34,270 nt of DNA from Desulfosarcina sp. (GTDB lineage Bacteria; Desulfobacterota; Desulfobacteria; Desulfobacterales; JAFDCJ01). Position numbers and translations under genes: made by a program. The notes beneath the pieces are model-generated. The model saw nothing but the letters and a program-made list of their open reading frames with translations, did no database searches and was not told the DNA's origin. Positions 8,424-18,138 of the stretch are shown in pieces (position 1 is the first letter of the stretch; each line of letters opens with the position of its first letter). The stretch covers positions 1 through 34,270 of the forward strand of contig JARFPZ010000397.1 in NCBI GenBank assembly GCA_029288035.1, given 5' to 3'.

Positions 8424-10484
8424 ATGGGTTCCTGCCTGATTCCATTTTCTAAATTTGCATTTCGTATTTTCAATCGAAAGCCTGCATTTAACGGGATCGG
8501 CAATGCTTTGGCGGGGGCTTCACCAAAATCGGCGGATTTAGATCAAGCTAAAAGATATGGGATAGATAACCTGACTCCTATTATATTTATCGTAGGAACT
8601 GTTTTTATAATTCCCTTCCTGTATTCTGACGCCACCCTGGATCCGGTCTTGTCAATCAGATTCCTGGCCTGGAGTATGCTCAGCGTTGTAATTATTCTGA
8701 TTTATATCTTTCAGGGTTCGGCTTTGTCCCATTCCTATGACGTTACGGTCATTTTTCGGGCAATATTTCCAATTGCCATCGGATGTATTGTGGTGTCGGG
8801 TTTGTCTTTGACGAAGTCCATCAACCTCGCCGATGGGGTTTTTGAATGGCTGAAGCTATTCTTATCGCTCACGTGCTTATATCTTGCTTCGCTTATCCTG
8901 GGTCGCAATCAGGCAAGCCTTTCATTTTTGACAAAATCGGTGATCCTGGCAGCTTTGATTATGGGGCTTATCGGCCTCGGCCAATACTTCCAGATTGGAT
9001 TCACCGAAATACCCGGAAACAATATTCTCTACGGTACCATGGTCAATGCGAATCTCTTTGCATCGGCCCTTTTTCTGATGCTCCCCTTTATTTTATTCGG
9101 GGCCTTGCAGTTTTACGGCGGCTGGTACCTGCTGAGCACAGTTACCCTAACCGGGGTCATCCATGTTATCGCCTTGTCTGAAGCACGGGCGGTGTGGGGG
9201 GCAAGCCTCATTTTCATCGTTGGAATGGTAATGTTTATCCTATTGGGGCATCCAAAGCTAAAATTTCTCCCAAAGGAAAAATATTCATACCGCCGGCGAT
9301 CGCTAACGGTAATCGTCATTTTCCTTATATCCTCTGTGGGGGCCATTTGGTCTCATTCTTACAGCAATCATCATTTCTGTGAGTTTTCGACCCGGCCGCT
9401 CCCGGCCGAAATACAAAGGTCAGAACCCTTGCGAAGATCGATTCAGATCCTCACTGATTTGAAGGGGCGCAATCGAGTGTGGCAAAAAACACTTCCAATG
9501 ATCACGGCTGCTCCCTTTTTAGGGGTTGGTTTGGGTCAATGGAAGATTGTCTGGCCGGCTTACGAAATGAGTCAAACAACGTTAGTATCTCAAGGTGTCA
9601 GGCGTGAAGCACGGAAACAACGCCCGCACAATGATTTTTTGTGGGTCTGTGCGGAGACCGGTATATTGGGATTTATTGCCCACCTGATTTTCTGGGGGGT
9701 ATTAATCGTTTACAGCTTTCGGATCATCGGTCATGCCGCGGAGATACAAGATAAAATATTCGCTGCTGTGATGTTATTCGGAATCATCGGCTTTGCGATG
9801 ATATCGTTCGTTTCATTTCCCAAAGAGCGTATTTTTCACAGCCTTTTTTTTATGCTGATTGCCGGCGGGCTTGTCGCCATCTACCACCGGACATTTCCTG
9901 TCCCTAAAGCGGTGAAGGCTTACAAAATATTATCGTTGAATTTTATCATCCTGACGATATTGGTCTTTGGATTGATCTTTGGATACACTCGCTTTAAAGC
10001 TGAGGCGCACACCAAAAAAACAATTGCGGCTTTCCGGGCAAAGGATTGGCGCGGGGTTGTCACTGAAATTGATAAGGTGAATTGGCGTTTTTATAATTTA
10101 GACCCGACCTCAACCCCCTTGTTTTGGTACAGGGGGATGGCGAATTTCTCTTTGGGTAAAGTCGAGGAAGCACGCTCAGATTTTCTGAAGGCCCATGCGG
10201 ACCATCCCTATCATATCCATGTCCTGAACAATCTTGGTACCTGCGACGCAAAATTGCTGAATTTTGACACGGCTGTCGACTATTATCAGCGCGCCCTGTC
10301 CATATCGCCCCGGTTCGAGCAGGCGATTCTCAATTTGGCTGTCGTCTATTTCCAGACGGCAAAATATCGCCAGGCCCAACAAACACTTTTAGACTTCACC
10401 AAGATCAAACCGCACAGCCAGGCGGCGGCCTACCTTAAAATGGTTGAAGATAAGATAGATTCGATTGAAAACTATCACAGGTAG
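8424..10484 (+). CDS. O-antigen ligase/polymerase (Wzy_C) family protein with C-terminal TPR repeats
   Basis: The 686-residue integral membrane protein has roughly a dozen hydrophobic segments between residues about 50 and 530. It has the Wzy_C/WaaL hallmark loop around residues 320-410: a periplasmic region with NRVWQKTLPM, FLGVGLGQWK and then RPHNDFLWVCAETGILGF. Family enzymes join undecaprenyl-linked glycans to lipid A-core, polymerise O-units, or glycosylate proteins. Residues about 535-685 form a soluble tail of about three TPRs (ALISPRF-like repeats such as YYQRALSISPRFEQAILNLA), a fusion common in delta-proteobacterial polysaccharide loci. No glycosyltransferases are nearby, so it stands apart from a full O-antigen cluster. 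The start is weakly supported because no Shine-Dalgarno sequence is visible. Confidence 0.85.
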   Translation: MGSCLIPFSKFAFRIFNRKPAFNGIGNALAGASPKSADLDQAKRYGIDNLTPIIFIVGTVFIIPFLYSDATLDPVLSIRFLAWSMLSVVIILIYIFQGSALSHSYDVTVIFRAIFPIAIGCIVVSGLSLTKSINLADGVFEWLKLFLSLTCLYLASLILGRNQASLSFLTKSVILAALIMGLIGLGQYFQIGFTEIPGNNILYGTMVNANLFASALFLMLPFILFGALQFYGGWYLLSTVTLTGVIHVIALSEARAVWGASLIFIVGMVMFILLGHPKLKFLPKEKYSYRRRSLTVIVIFLISSVGAIWSHSYSNHHFCEFSTRPLPAEIQRSEPLRRSIQILTDLKGRNRVWQKTLPMITAAPFLGVGLGQWKIVWPAYEMSQTTLVSQGVRREARKQRPHNDFLWVCAETGILGFIAHLIFWGVLIVYSFRIIGHAAEIQDKIFAAVMLFGIIGFAMISFVSFPKERIFHSLFFMLIAGGLVAIYHRTFPVPKAVKAYKILSLNFIILTILVFGLIFGYTRFKAEAHTKKTIAAFRAKDWRGVVTEIDKVNWRFYNLDPTSTPLFWYRGMANFSLGKVEEARSDFLKAHADHPYHIHVLNNLGTCDAKLLNFDTAVDYYQRALSISPRFEQAILNLAVVYFQTAKYRQAQQTLLDFTKIKPHSQAAAYLKMVEDKIDSIENYHR

Positions 10485-10547
10485 GTTTGCCCATAGAAAG
10501 ATCAGCGATAGGGTGGCTCTTAATTTTCATCCCTTTTTCATTCCTTT

Positions 10548-10580
10548 AAATCCGAAATCTAAAATCTGAAATCCAAAATT
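10548..10580. repeat. AATCCGAAATCTAAAATC low-complexity repeat
   Basis: Four degenerate copies of an AAATCYRAAAT unit sit in the spacer between the O-antigen ligase gene and the convergent typA gene. The pattern resembles other junk-like spacer repeats in this window and is non-coding. Confidence 0.5.
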
Positions 10581-10595
10581 TATAGGGATAGGCCA

Positions 10596-12434
<1,839 letters not shown>

Positions 12435-12467
12435 AAGGTAACTATTCACAGGTTTAAGGTTCAACAT

Positions 12468-13072
12468 ACAGGGTTAAGGGTAAAGAAAATATTAAAGACC
12501 CGAAGTCTTCCTAAAAAATGTCTATTTTTTCAGAGACGTATGGAAAGAGAATAGTAACCATCCGGTCGCTGATTACAAGGGAATACCCGGATAATAACTC
12601 AACTATACAGCTCGAAATAATTTGTCCTTGTCTGGAATACCCGCCATGCCCAAATGAGTGAAACAGATTTATGATCAGATGAAAACACGATCCTTATTAC
12701 TACAAACCAGGTTAATTAGTTTACTGGTTGAATGGTTTAACAGGTAATTTGTAAATATAATTTCAGGATGTTAAGACTTTTAAAACATGAAGTGTCCAAT
12801 TATTTTACAAATATGGGATAAATCCATTCAACCTATGTTTGTGTAAAATATCTCCTATATAAATAAAAATCATATTGACAAACTTATAATAAAGGATATA
12901 AAAAGCTATAGCAGCTAAAATTAATTACATATGCTCTTGTCCATTTGATTTTTTGTTATAAAAAATAATAAATGAATTGCATTTATTTAGCCTCAAACGG
13001 CAGTCAGTCGCTGATATTTAAAAGATCTCCTTATTTTACTTTTTATCAATCATAAACCGAGAGGGGGTATTT
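12468..13072. other. 605-base AT-rich intergenic region upstream of acs
   Basis: This long spacer separates the leftward typA gene from the rightward acetyl-CoA synthetase gene, so it should contain both promoters. It is markedly AT-rich compared with the flanking genes. Its left end carries degenerate GGTTTAAGGTTCAACATACAGG-like repeat sequence. I found no ORF with coding character, no RNA gene and no strong terminator. A good sigma-70 promoter lies at 12875-12902. The strong GAGAGGGGG ribosome binding site for acs is at about 13059-13067. The predicted acs leader of about 160 bases leaves room for regulation. Confidence 0.6.
12875..12902 (+). promoter_or_regulatory. Sigma-70 type promoter for acetyl-CoA synthetase
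   Basis: A perfect TTGACA (12875-12880) is followed after 16 bases by TATAAA (12897-12902). It lies about 170 bases before the acs start codon. The near-consensus -35 and good -10 make this the best promoter in the window, although the AT-rich setting raises the chance of a random -10 match. Confidence 0.55.
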
Positions 13073-15106
13073 ATGGCGAAAAAAGACGTTATCGAAACTT
13101 CCGAAGCGGAAATTGCAGTTCACTGGGGGGAGGAAGAATATTTCCATCCATCCACGGAGTTTATCGCCCAGGCCAACATGACGGATCCGGCGGTTTTCGA
13201 CCGTTTCAGTCTGGACAATTTTCCGAATTGTTTCAAGGAATACGCGGATATTCTTGATTGGTATGAATACTGGCATACCACCCTGGACACCAGCGATGCG
13301 CCCTGCTGGAAGTGGTTTGCCGGTGGTAAGATCAATGCAAGCTATAATTGTGTGGATCGTCATCTTGCCAAAAATAAAAACAAGACGGCCATCCATTTTG
13401 TGCCCGAACTCGAAGAGGAAAAGATCGAACATATCACCTACCAGGAACTCTATGTAAGGGTGAACGAGTTCGCAGCCCTGTTGCGGGATTTTGCCGGATT
13501 AAAAGCCGGTGATCGGGTGACCCTGCATATGCCCATGTCAGCCGAACTTCCCATCACCATGCTGGCCTGTGCCCGTCTCGGCGTTATTCATTCCGAGGTC
13601 TTCGGGGGCTTCAGCGGACGGGCCAGTGCCGACCGAATCGTGGACTCCCAGAGCCGTGTGCTGATCATCATGGATTCGTATTATCGTGCCGGAAATCTCT
13701 TGAATCATAAGGAAAACGCCGACATCGCCGTTGATCTGGCCGAAAAGGACGGCCAAAAAGTCGACAAGGTGCTGGTCTGGCAGCGCTATCCGGGCAAGGC
13801 ATCGAGCCCCACACCCATGGTGGAGGGGCGTGATTATTTTGTCAACGACGTACTGAAGGAATATTATGGTCAAAGGGTTGACCCGGTGCCCATGCCGGCT
13901 GAAGATCCGCTGTTTTTGATGTACACCAGCGGAACCACCGGCAAACCCAAGGGCTGCCAACACAGCACCGGCGGATATCTTGCCTATGCCGCCGGCACGT
14001 CCAAGTACGTCCAGGACATCCATCCGGAAGATGTTTACTGGTGTATGGCCGATATCGGCTGGATCACCGGACATTCCTACATTGTGTACGGCCCACTGGC
14101 GCTGTGCGCCTCAACGGTCATTTACGAAGGCATTCCCAATTACCCGGACCCCGGCCGACCCTGGCGGATCGCCCAGGAGCTGGATGTGAACATTTTCCAC
14201 ACCGCCCCCACCGCTATCCGGGCCCTGCGCAAAATCGGTCCGGACGAGCCGGCCAAATATAATTACCATTTTAAGCACATGACCACCGTCGGCGAACCGA
14301 TCGAGCCGGAAGTCTGGAAATGGTACTACAACGTGGTCGGCAAGGGCAAGGCGGCCATCGTAGATACCTGGTGGCAGACCGAAACCGGCGGTTTTCTGTG
14401 CAGCACCCTGCCGGCGTTGGCACCCATGAAACCGGGCAGTGCCGGAAAGGGCGTACCGGGGATCCACCCCATTATCTACGATGATGAAGGCAAGGTTATT
14501 CCGCCGGGGGCCGGCAAAGCCGGCAACATCTGCATCCAGAATCCGTGGCCCGGTGGGTTTCAGACCATCTGGGGCGACCGTGACCGCTTTGTCGATACCT
14601 ACTATGCCCGCTACTGTAAAAACCCGGACAGCAAAGACTGGCGGGATTGGCCTTATATGACCGGGGATGCCGCCGTGGAGGCCGAAGACGGCTATTATCG
14701 AATTCTCGGCCGCATCGATGATGTCATTAACGTATCCGGCCACCGGCTGGGAACCAAAGAAATCGAGTCCGCCGCTCTGGTGGTTCCCGAGGTCGCCGAG
14801 GCCGCCGTCGTTCCGGTGGCCCATGACATCAAAGGCCGCGAACCGGATCTTTTTGTATCGCTTAAGCCCGGATTTGAGCCCTCCAAGGAACTGGAACAAA
14901 AAATCTCGGACGCCATTAGCCGGGAAATTGGTAAAATTGCCAAGCCGCGCCATGTCTGGATCGTCACGGATATGCCCAAGACCCGCTCGGGCAAGATCAT
15001 GCGCCGGGTGTTGGGGGCGATTTCTAATAAGAAGGATGTCGGCGACGTCACCACCCTCGCCAATCCCGAAATTGTCGAAGAAATTAAGAAGATGGCGGAT
15101 AGGTAG
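13073..15106 (+). CDS. acs: Acetyl-CoA synthetase (AMP-forming acetate--CoA ligase)
   Basis: The 677-residue ANL-superfamily enzyme converts acetate, ATP and CoA to acetyl-CoA, AMP and PPi in the cytoplasm. It shows the P-loop-like YTSGTTGKPKG (284-294), VGEP (407-410), DTWWQTETGG (431-440) and the hinge/catalytic KTRSGKIMRR with K641, the lysine that is acetylated in Acs enzymes. The acyl pocket has the acetate-type set: I331/T332 in WITGHS, V407 and W434, matching V310/T311, V386 and W414 of the Salmonella enzyme by motif alignment. An exceptionally strong GAGAGGGGG ribosome binding site precedes the ATG, and a near-consensus promoter lies upstream. It is followed by a symporter gene, consistent with acetate uptake and activation. 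Confidence 0.93.
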   Translation: MAKKDVIETSEAEIAVHWGEEEYFHPSTEFIAQANMTDPAVFDRFSLDNFPNCFKEYADILDWYEYWHTTLDTSDAPCWKWFAGGKINASYNCVDRHLAKNKNKTAIHFVPELEEEKIEHITYQELYVRVNEFAALLRDFAGLKAGDRVTLHMPMSAELPITMLACARLGVIHSEVFGGFSGRASADRIVDSQSRVLIIMDSYYRAGNLLNHKENADIAVDLAEKDGQKVDKVLVWQRYPGKASSPTPMVEGRDYFVNDVLKEYYGQRVDPVPMPAEDPLFLMYTSGTTGKPKGCQHSTGGYLAYAAGTSKYVQDIHPEDVYWCMADIGWITGHSYIVYGPLALCASTVIYEGIPNYPDPGRPWRIAQELDVNIFHTAPTAIRALRKIGPDEPAKYNYHFKHMTTVGEPIEPEVWKWYYNVVGKGKAAIVDTWWQTETGGFLCSTLPALAPMKPGSAGKGVPGIHPIIYDDEGKVIPPGAGKAGNICIQNPWPGGFQTIWGDRDRFVDTYYARYCKNPDSKDWRDWPYMTGDAAVEAEDGYYRILGRIDDVINVSGHRLGTKEIESAALVVPEVAEAAVVPVAHDIKGREPDLFVSLKPGFEPSKELEQKISDAISREIGKIAKPRHVWIVTDMPKTRSGKIMRRVLGAISNKKDVGDVTTLANPEIVEEIKKMADR

Positions 15107-15144
15107 TTGCAGCCTTACAATATTGATCTTTTTTCATTTCGATT

Positions 15145-15251
15145 AGACAGGATTTCCAGGATAAACAGGATGATGGTAGATCTTACAGACAGAGGCGGAA
15201 AACCGAGAGAAGATGATCCTGTTCCCGTCAGAAACGGGAGTTATCCGGTCT
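15145..15251. repeat. ACAGGAT-type imperfect inverted intergenic repeat
   Basis: The left arm contains three variants of (A/C)CAGGAT within AGACAGGATTTCCAGGAT and AACAGGATGAT. The right arm contains GATGATCCTGTT and ends TTATCCGGTCT, which pairs imperfectly with the left arm. Inside it, TCCCGT-cagaa-ACGGGA (15223-15239) is a perfect 6-base-pair hairpin. Similar GACAGGATTxACAGGAT elements are dispersed in many anaerobe genomes. It sits between acs and the symporter gene and may act as a weak terminator or processing site, or be a relic. Confidence 0.5.
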
Positions 15252-15358
15252 GATATTAAAAGGAGGTGATGCGGTCCCGACAGCGAAAGTCTGAACGATT
15301 AGCTATGGATGAAAGTTTTGTTACCTAACAAATAACCCAAATTCGAAAGGAGATTAGC

Positions 15359-17377
15359 ATGGGATCTCATGTATACTGGCTATTCTTTTTCGTTCTTTGC
15401 TACTGGGGATACTGCATCACCATTGGGGTGACCGGTTACCTGAAAGCCAAGAAGGGAACCGATTACTTTATTGCCGGACGTCAGCTCAACATTTGGGTCT
15501 TTGTGCTGGCAGCCACGGCAACCTCGTTCAGTGGCTGGACATTTGTAGGACATCCCGCCTTGATATGGCGAGACGGAATTCCATACGGGTATGCATCGTT
15601 TTACGTCCTTACCATTCCGTTTACCGGCGTTCTTTTCTTAAAACGGCAATGGCTGATGGGCAAACGCTACGGTTTTGTGACTCCAGGGGAGATGTACTCG
15701 ACCTATTTCGGATCCGAGGCCATGCGCATCCTAACCGTTATCGTGGCCCTGTTTTTCAGTATCCCCTACCTGGGTATTCAGCTACGGGCGTCAGGGGTTT
15801 TGTTTAACATCCTAACCGACGGGTTGTTTTCGGTCAATGTCGGCATGTGGATGCTGGCCATCATCGTGACGCTGTATGTGGCCCTGGGCGGTCTGCGTTC
15901 GGTGGCTTACGTCGACACAGCCCAGTGCGTCCTACTCTGGGGGGGAATTGTGGCCCTGGGGCTCATCGGCGTCAATTTTGCCGGCGGCTGGGATGGCATG
16001 ACGTCAAAGTACGGTGATATCGTCGCCTGGATTAACAGCGGCGGTGCGGAGGTACCCAAATGGGCCGATCCGGAGGCGGCCAAGGTTTTCCTGGAAAACA
16101 AGGCATCGATTTTTAAAATTACACCCGCCGGCTACAGTCATTTCGTGGCCGTGCCCGGTGTGATCCAATTTGTGTCGGCAGGTCCTAAAGCCGTTGGCGG
16201 CACCTGGACCGGCGTGATGGTTCTGACCTACATGTTTGCCTTGATGGGGATTCATGCCTCGCCGGCGTTTTCGATGTGGGCGTTTGCCAACAAAAACCCC
16301 AAACCGTTCCCCCTGCAACAGGTGTGGGCCTCCACCCTGGGAATCGGCTTTGCCCTCTTTATTTTCACCACCATGCAGGCCATGGGGGGTTGGGTAATGA
16401 CCCTGTTAAAACCGGAGGGCATGACCGAAACGGTCCTACCCCTTGCCAACCTGGTCGGCGGTAAACAGGCCAACCTCGTGCCTTACCTGATTCACCTGAT
16501 GAAAGACTCCTATCCCTTTGTGGTGGGCCTGCTGGCCATCTGTGCCCTGGCCGCCATGCAATCCACCGGTGCGGCCTATATGTCCACGGCCAGCGGTATG
16601 TTGACCCGCGACATTGTTAAAAAATACTTCAAAAAGGATATGACCGAAACCGAGCAAACCCACTGGGGGCGTATCACCGTTATCATCGTGGTTGGCTCGG
16701 CGCTGATCTTTGCTTCCATTGTGCCGGGGGCCATCGTTATGCTCGGCGGTCTGGCCGTGTCCTACGGGTTTATGATGTATGTGCCCCTGATCGCCACGCT
16801 ATACTGGCCGTGGCTGACACGTCAGGGTGTCGTTGCCGGTCTTTTCTGCGGCATCATTGCTGTCACCGTCACGTTTACATTTAAGCTTGGCCTGCCCTGG
16901 GGAGCTTACCCCTGGACCATTCATTGTGCCGGCTGGGGTATTATATTTAACCTGCCGATTGCCATCCTCGTCAGTTTCTTCACCCAGCCCGATAAACAGG
17001 AAGCCGACCGCCGCATGGGATATCACAGCTTCATCCGTGAACATGCCAACCTTGGGCCGGAAAAGCAGCATCTGATCAAATGGGGCTGGATCATCACCCT
17101 GGTCTGGTTCTTTTTTGCCATTGGTCCCGGCTGTGTGATCGGCAACACGATCTTCGGCGACCCCTTAAAGCCGACTGAATGGGCCAACGGGATGCCGTCG
17201 ATCTGGATATGGCAGATTCTGTGGTGGATTCTGGGTATCGGCATGATGTGGTTTTTGGCTTACAAGCTGGAAATGTCAACCAATATCAAAGGCGACTTTG
17301 AAGCCCTAAAGCACGATATCTACGAAGAAGAGCCGGTCGTCAATGAGAAAACCTCGCGAGGACAGTCAGGGGTATAG
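15359..17377 (+). CDS. Sodium:solute symporter (SSS) family, probable acetate/monocarboxylate permease
   Basis: The 672-residue polytopic inner-membrane protein has about 13 to 15 hydrophobic segments. SSS features include KGTDYFIAGRQL after TM1, ATATSFSGWTFVGHPALIWRDG in TM2, GFVTPGEMYSTYFG, VALGGLRSVAYVDTAQ and ALAAMQSTGAAYMSTASGMLTRDIV. These are the core sodium-binding and gate regions of the family. Members carry acetate, propionate, pyruvate, proline or pantothenate with sodium. Acetate or a related short-chain acid is inferred from the position between acs and the propionyl-CoA synthetase-like gene. A clear AAGGAGA ribosome binding site precedes the ATG. No small DUF485/DUF4212-type partner was found. 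A strong hairpin terminator follows. Confidence 0.88.
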   Translation: MGSHVYWLFFFVLCYWGYCITIGVTGYLKAKKGTDYFIAGRQLNIWVFVLAATATSFSGWTFVGHPALIWRDGIPYGYASFYVLTIPFTGVLFLKRQWLMGKRYGFVTPGEMYSTYFGSEAMRILTVIVALFFSIPYLGIQLRASGVLFNILTDGLFSVNVGMWMLAIIVTLYVALGGLRSVAYVDTAQCVLLWGGIVALGLIGVNFAGGWDGMTSKYGDIVAWINSGGAEVPKWADPEAAKVFLENKASIFKITPAGYSHFVAVPGVIQFVSAGPKAVGGTWTGVMVLTYMFALMGIHASPAFSMWAFANKNPKPFPLQQVWASTLGIGFALFIFTTMQAMGGWVMTLLKPEGMTETVLPLANLVGGKQANLVPYLIHLMKDSYPFVVGLLAICALAAMQSTGAAYMSTASGMLTRDIVKKYFKKDMTETEQTHWGRITVIIVVGSALIFASIVPGAIVMLGGLAVSYGFMMYVPLIATLYWPWLTRQGVVAGLFCGIIAVTVTFTFKLGLPWGAYPWTIHCAGWGIIFNLPIAILVSFFTQPDKQEADRRMGYHSFIREHANLGPEKQHLIKWGWIITLVWFFFAIGPGCVIGNTIFGDPLKPTEWANGMPSIWIWQILWWILGIGMMWFLAYKLEMSTNIKGDFEALKHDIYEEEPVVNEKTSRGQSGV

Positions 17378-17423
17378 GGGTATAACCTTTAGGTGTATGA
17401 CCCTGATTGATTCATCATTCAAA

Positions 17424-17453
17424 GGATGAGGAGGCGTCTGGGCCTCCTCATCC
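17424..17453 (+). terminator. Strong stem-loop terminator after the symporter gene
   Basis: GGATGAGGAGGC (17424-17435) and GCCTCCTCATCC (17442-17453) form a perfect 12-base-pair stem with a 6-base loop. The following sequence is only mildly T-rich (CAATCTTGATTTG), so termination may be imperfect. It ends the acs-symporter transcript and supports the downstream ATG at 17491, not the TTG at 17407, as start of the next gene. Confidence 0.7.
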
Positions 17454-17490
17454 CAATCTTGATTTGAAGGGAAAACAGCTCTCCGAAATA

Positions 17491-17982
17491 ATGAAACGGC
17501 TGCTTTTAGTTCTGACGATCTTAATCTTTATGGTTGCCGGCTGCGGTGTCGGCGTATCGAAATATGACCATGCCGTGCTGGATGGAATTTCCAATCTTAA
17601 TTTAAACAAGCCGGAAAAAGCCTTAAAAGACTTCAACCGCGCCATCGAAATAGATCCGACCCGGGTTGATGGATATGTGGGGCGCGCCAATACCCTCAAC
17701 ACTTTGGAACGGTATGAAGAGGCCCTTAAGGATTACGACATAGCCATTGAAATCGATCCGAAGCTGGCCAATGCTTATGTGAATCGGGGATCTGCCTACA
17801 GCCATCTGGGTCAATACGAAAAAGCCATTGCGGATTATGAAAAAGGCCTGGAATTGGACCCCAAAATCGACGATCCGCCGGGATTCATCAAGCGTCTTTT
17901 CAGCAATGAGCCGAATACCGACAAGGGTATCCGTAAACATTTGGAGTTTTTAAAACAAAAGGTAAAAGATGAAAACGGCTAG
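17491..17982 (+). CDS. TPR-repeat lipoprotein
   Basis: From this ATG the 163-residue protein starts with KRLLLVLTILIFMVAGC, a lipoprotein signal peptide with lipobox VAGC, so it is probably lipid-anchored in the envelope. The rest is three tandem tetratricopeptide repeats. Their consensus ends are DFNRAIEIDPTRVDGYVGRA, DYDIAIEIDPKLANAYVNRG and DYEKGLELDP, each about 34 residues apart. It is likely a scaffold or assembly factor; no partner can be named. A TTG start at 17407 would place the terminator hairpin inside the coding region and hide the signal peptide, so it is rejected. It lies between the symporter and propionyl-CoA synthetase genes. Confidence 0.82.
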   Translation: MKRLLLVLTILIFMVAGCGVGVSKYDHAVLDGISNLNLNKPEKALKDFNRAIEIDPTRVDGYVGRANTLNTLERYEEALKDYDIAIEIDPKLANAYVNRGSAYSHLGQYEKAIADYEKGLELDPKIDDPPGFIKRLFSNEPNTDKGIRKHLEFLKQKVKDENG

Positions 17983-17990
17983 CTTAGGAT

Positions 17991-18021
17991 TGACGAATGA
18001 CGAATGATTATTGACGAATGA
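17991..18021. repeat. TGACGAATGA tandem-like repeat
   Basis: Three closely spaced copies or part-copies of TGACGAATGA follow the TPR lipoprotein gene, and a related TCAATCGTCAGTCG sequence lies near 18085. The inverted form occurs at 782-822. It is non-coding, low-complexity spacer sequence. Confidence 0.5.
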
Positions 18022-18138
18022 ACGTACTATATCGCTTTTTAGCCATTAGATGAGAGTACCAAGCGCTCACTACAAGCCGTCGATAATCAATCGTCAGTCG
18101 CCAATATAAAATTTGCCAATAAAAAAAGGAGGATAAAC

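Noticed and set aside
12468-13072. Possible structured RNA or riboswitch in the long acs leader
   Set aside because: I could not identify any known riboswitch core or a stable nested stem. The region is mainly AT-rich sequence. A covariance-model search would decide this.
14111-14953. A 280-residue open frame on the minus strand opposite acs
   Set aside because: It has shadow-type composition and no recognisable domain, and the strand is fully explained by acetyl-CoA synthetase.
15269-15328. A 19-codon ORF beginning right after AGGAGGTG upstream of the symporter gene, considered as a small symporter accessory protein
   Set aside because: The ribosome binding site is too close to the ATG, and the peptide (RSRQRKSERL and so on) is not hydrophobic as such accessory proteins are.
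17407-17490. TTG start giving a 191-residue TPR protein
   Set aside because: This would place a 12-base-pair terminator hairpin within the coding sequence and bury the lipoprotein signal peptide. The ATG at 17491 is much better.
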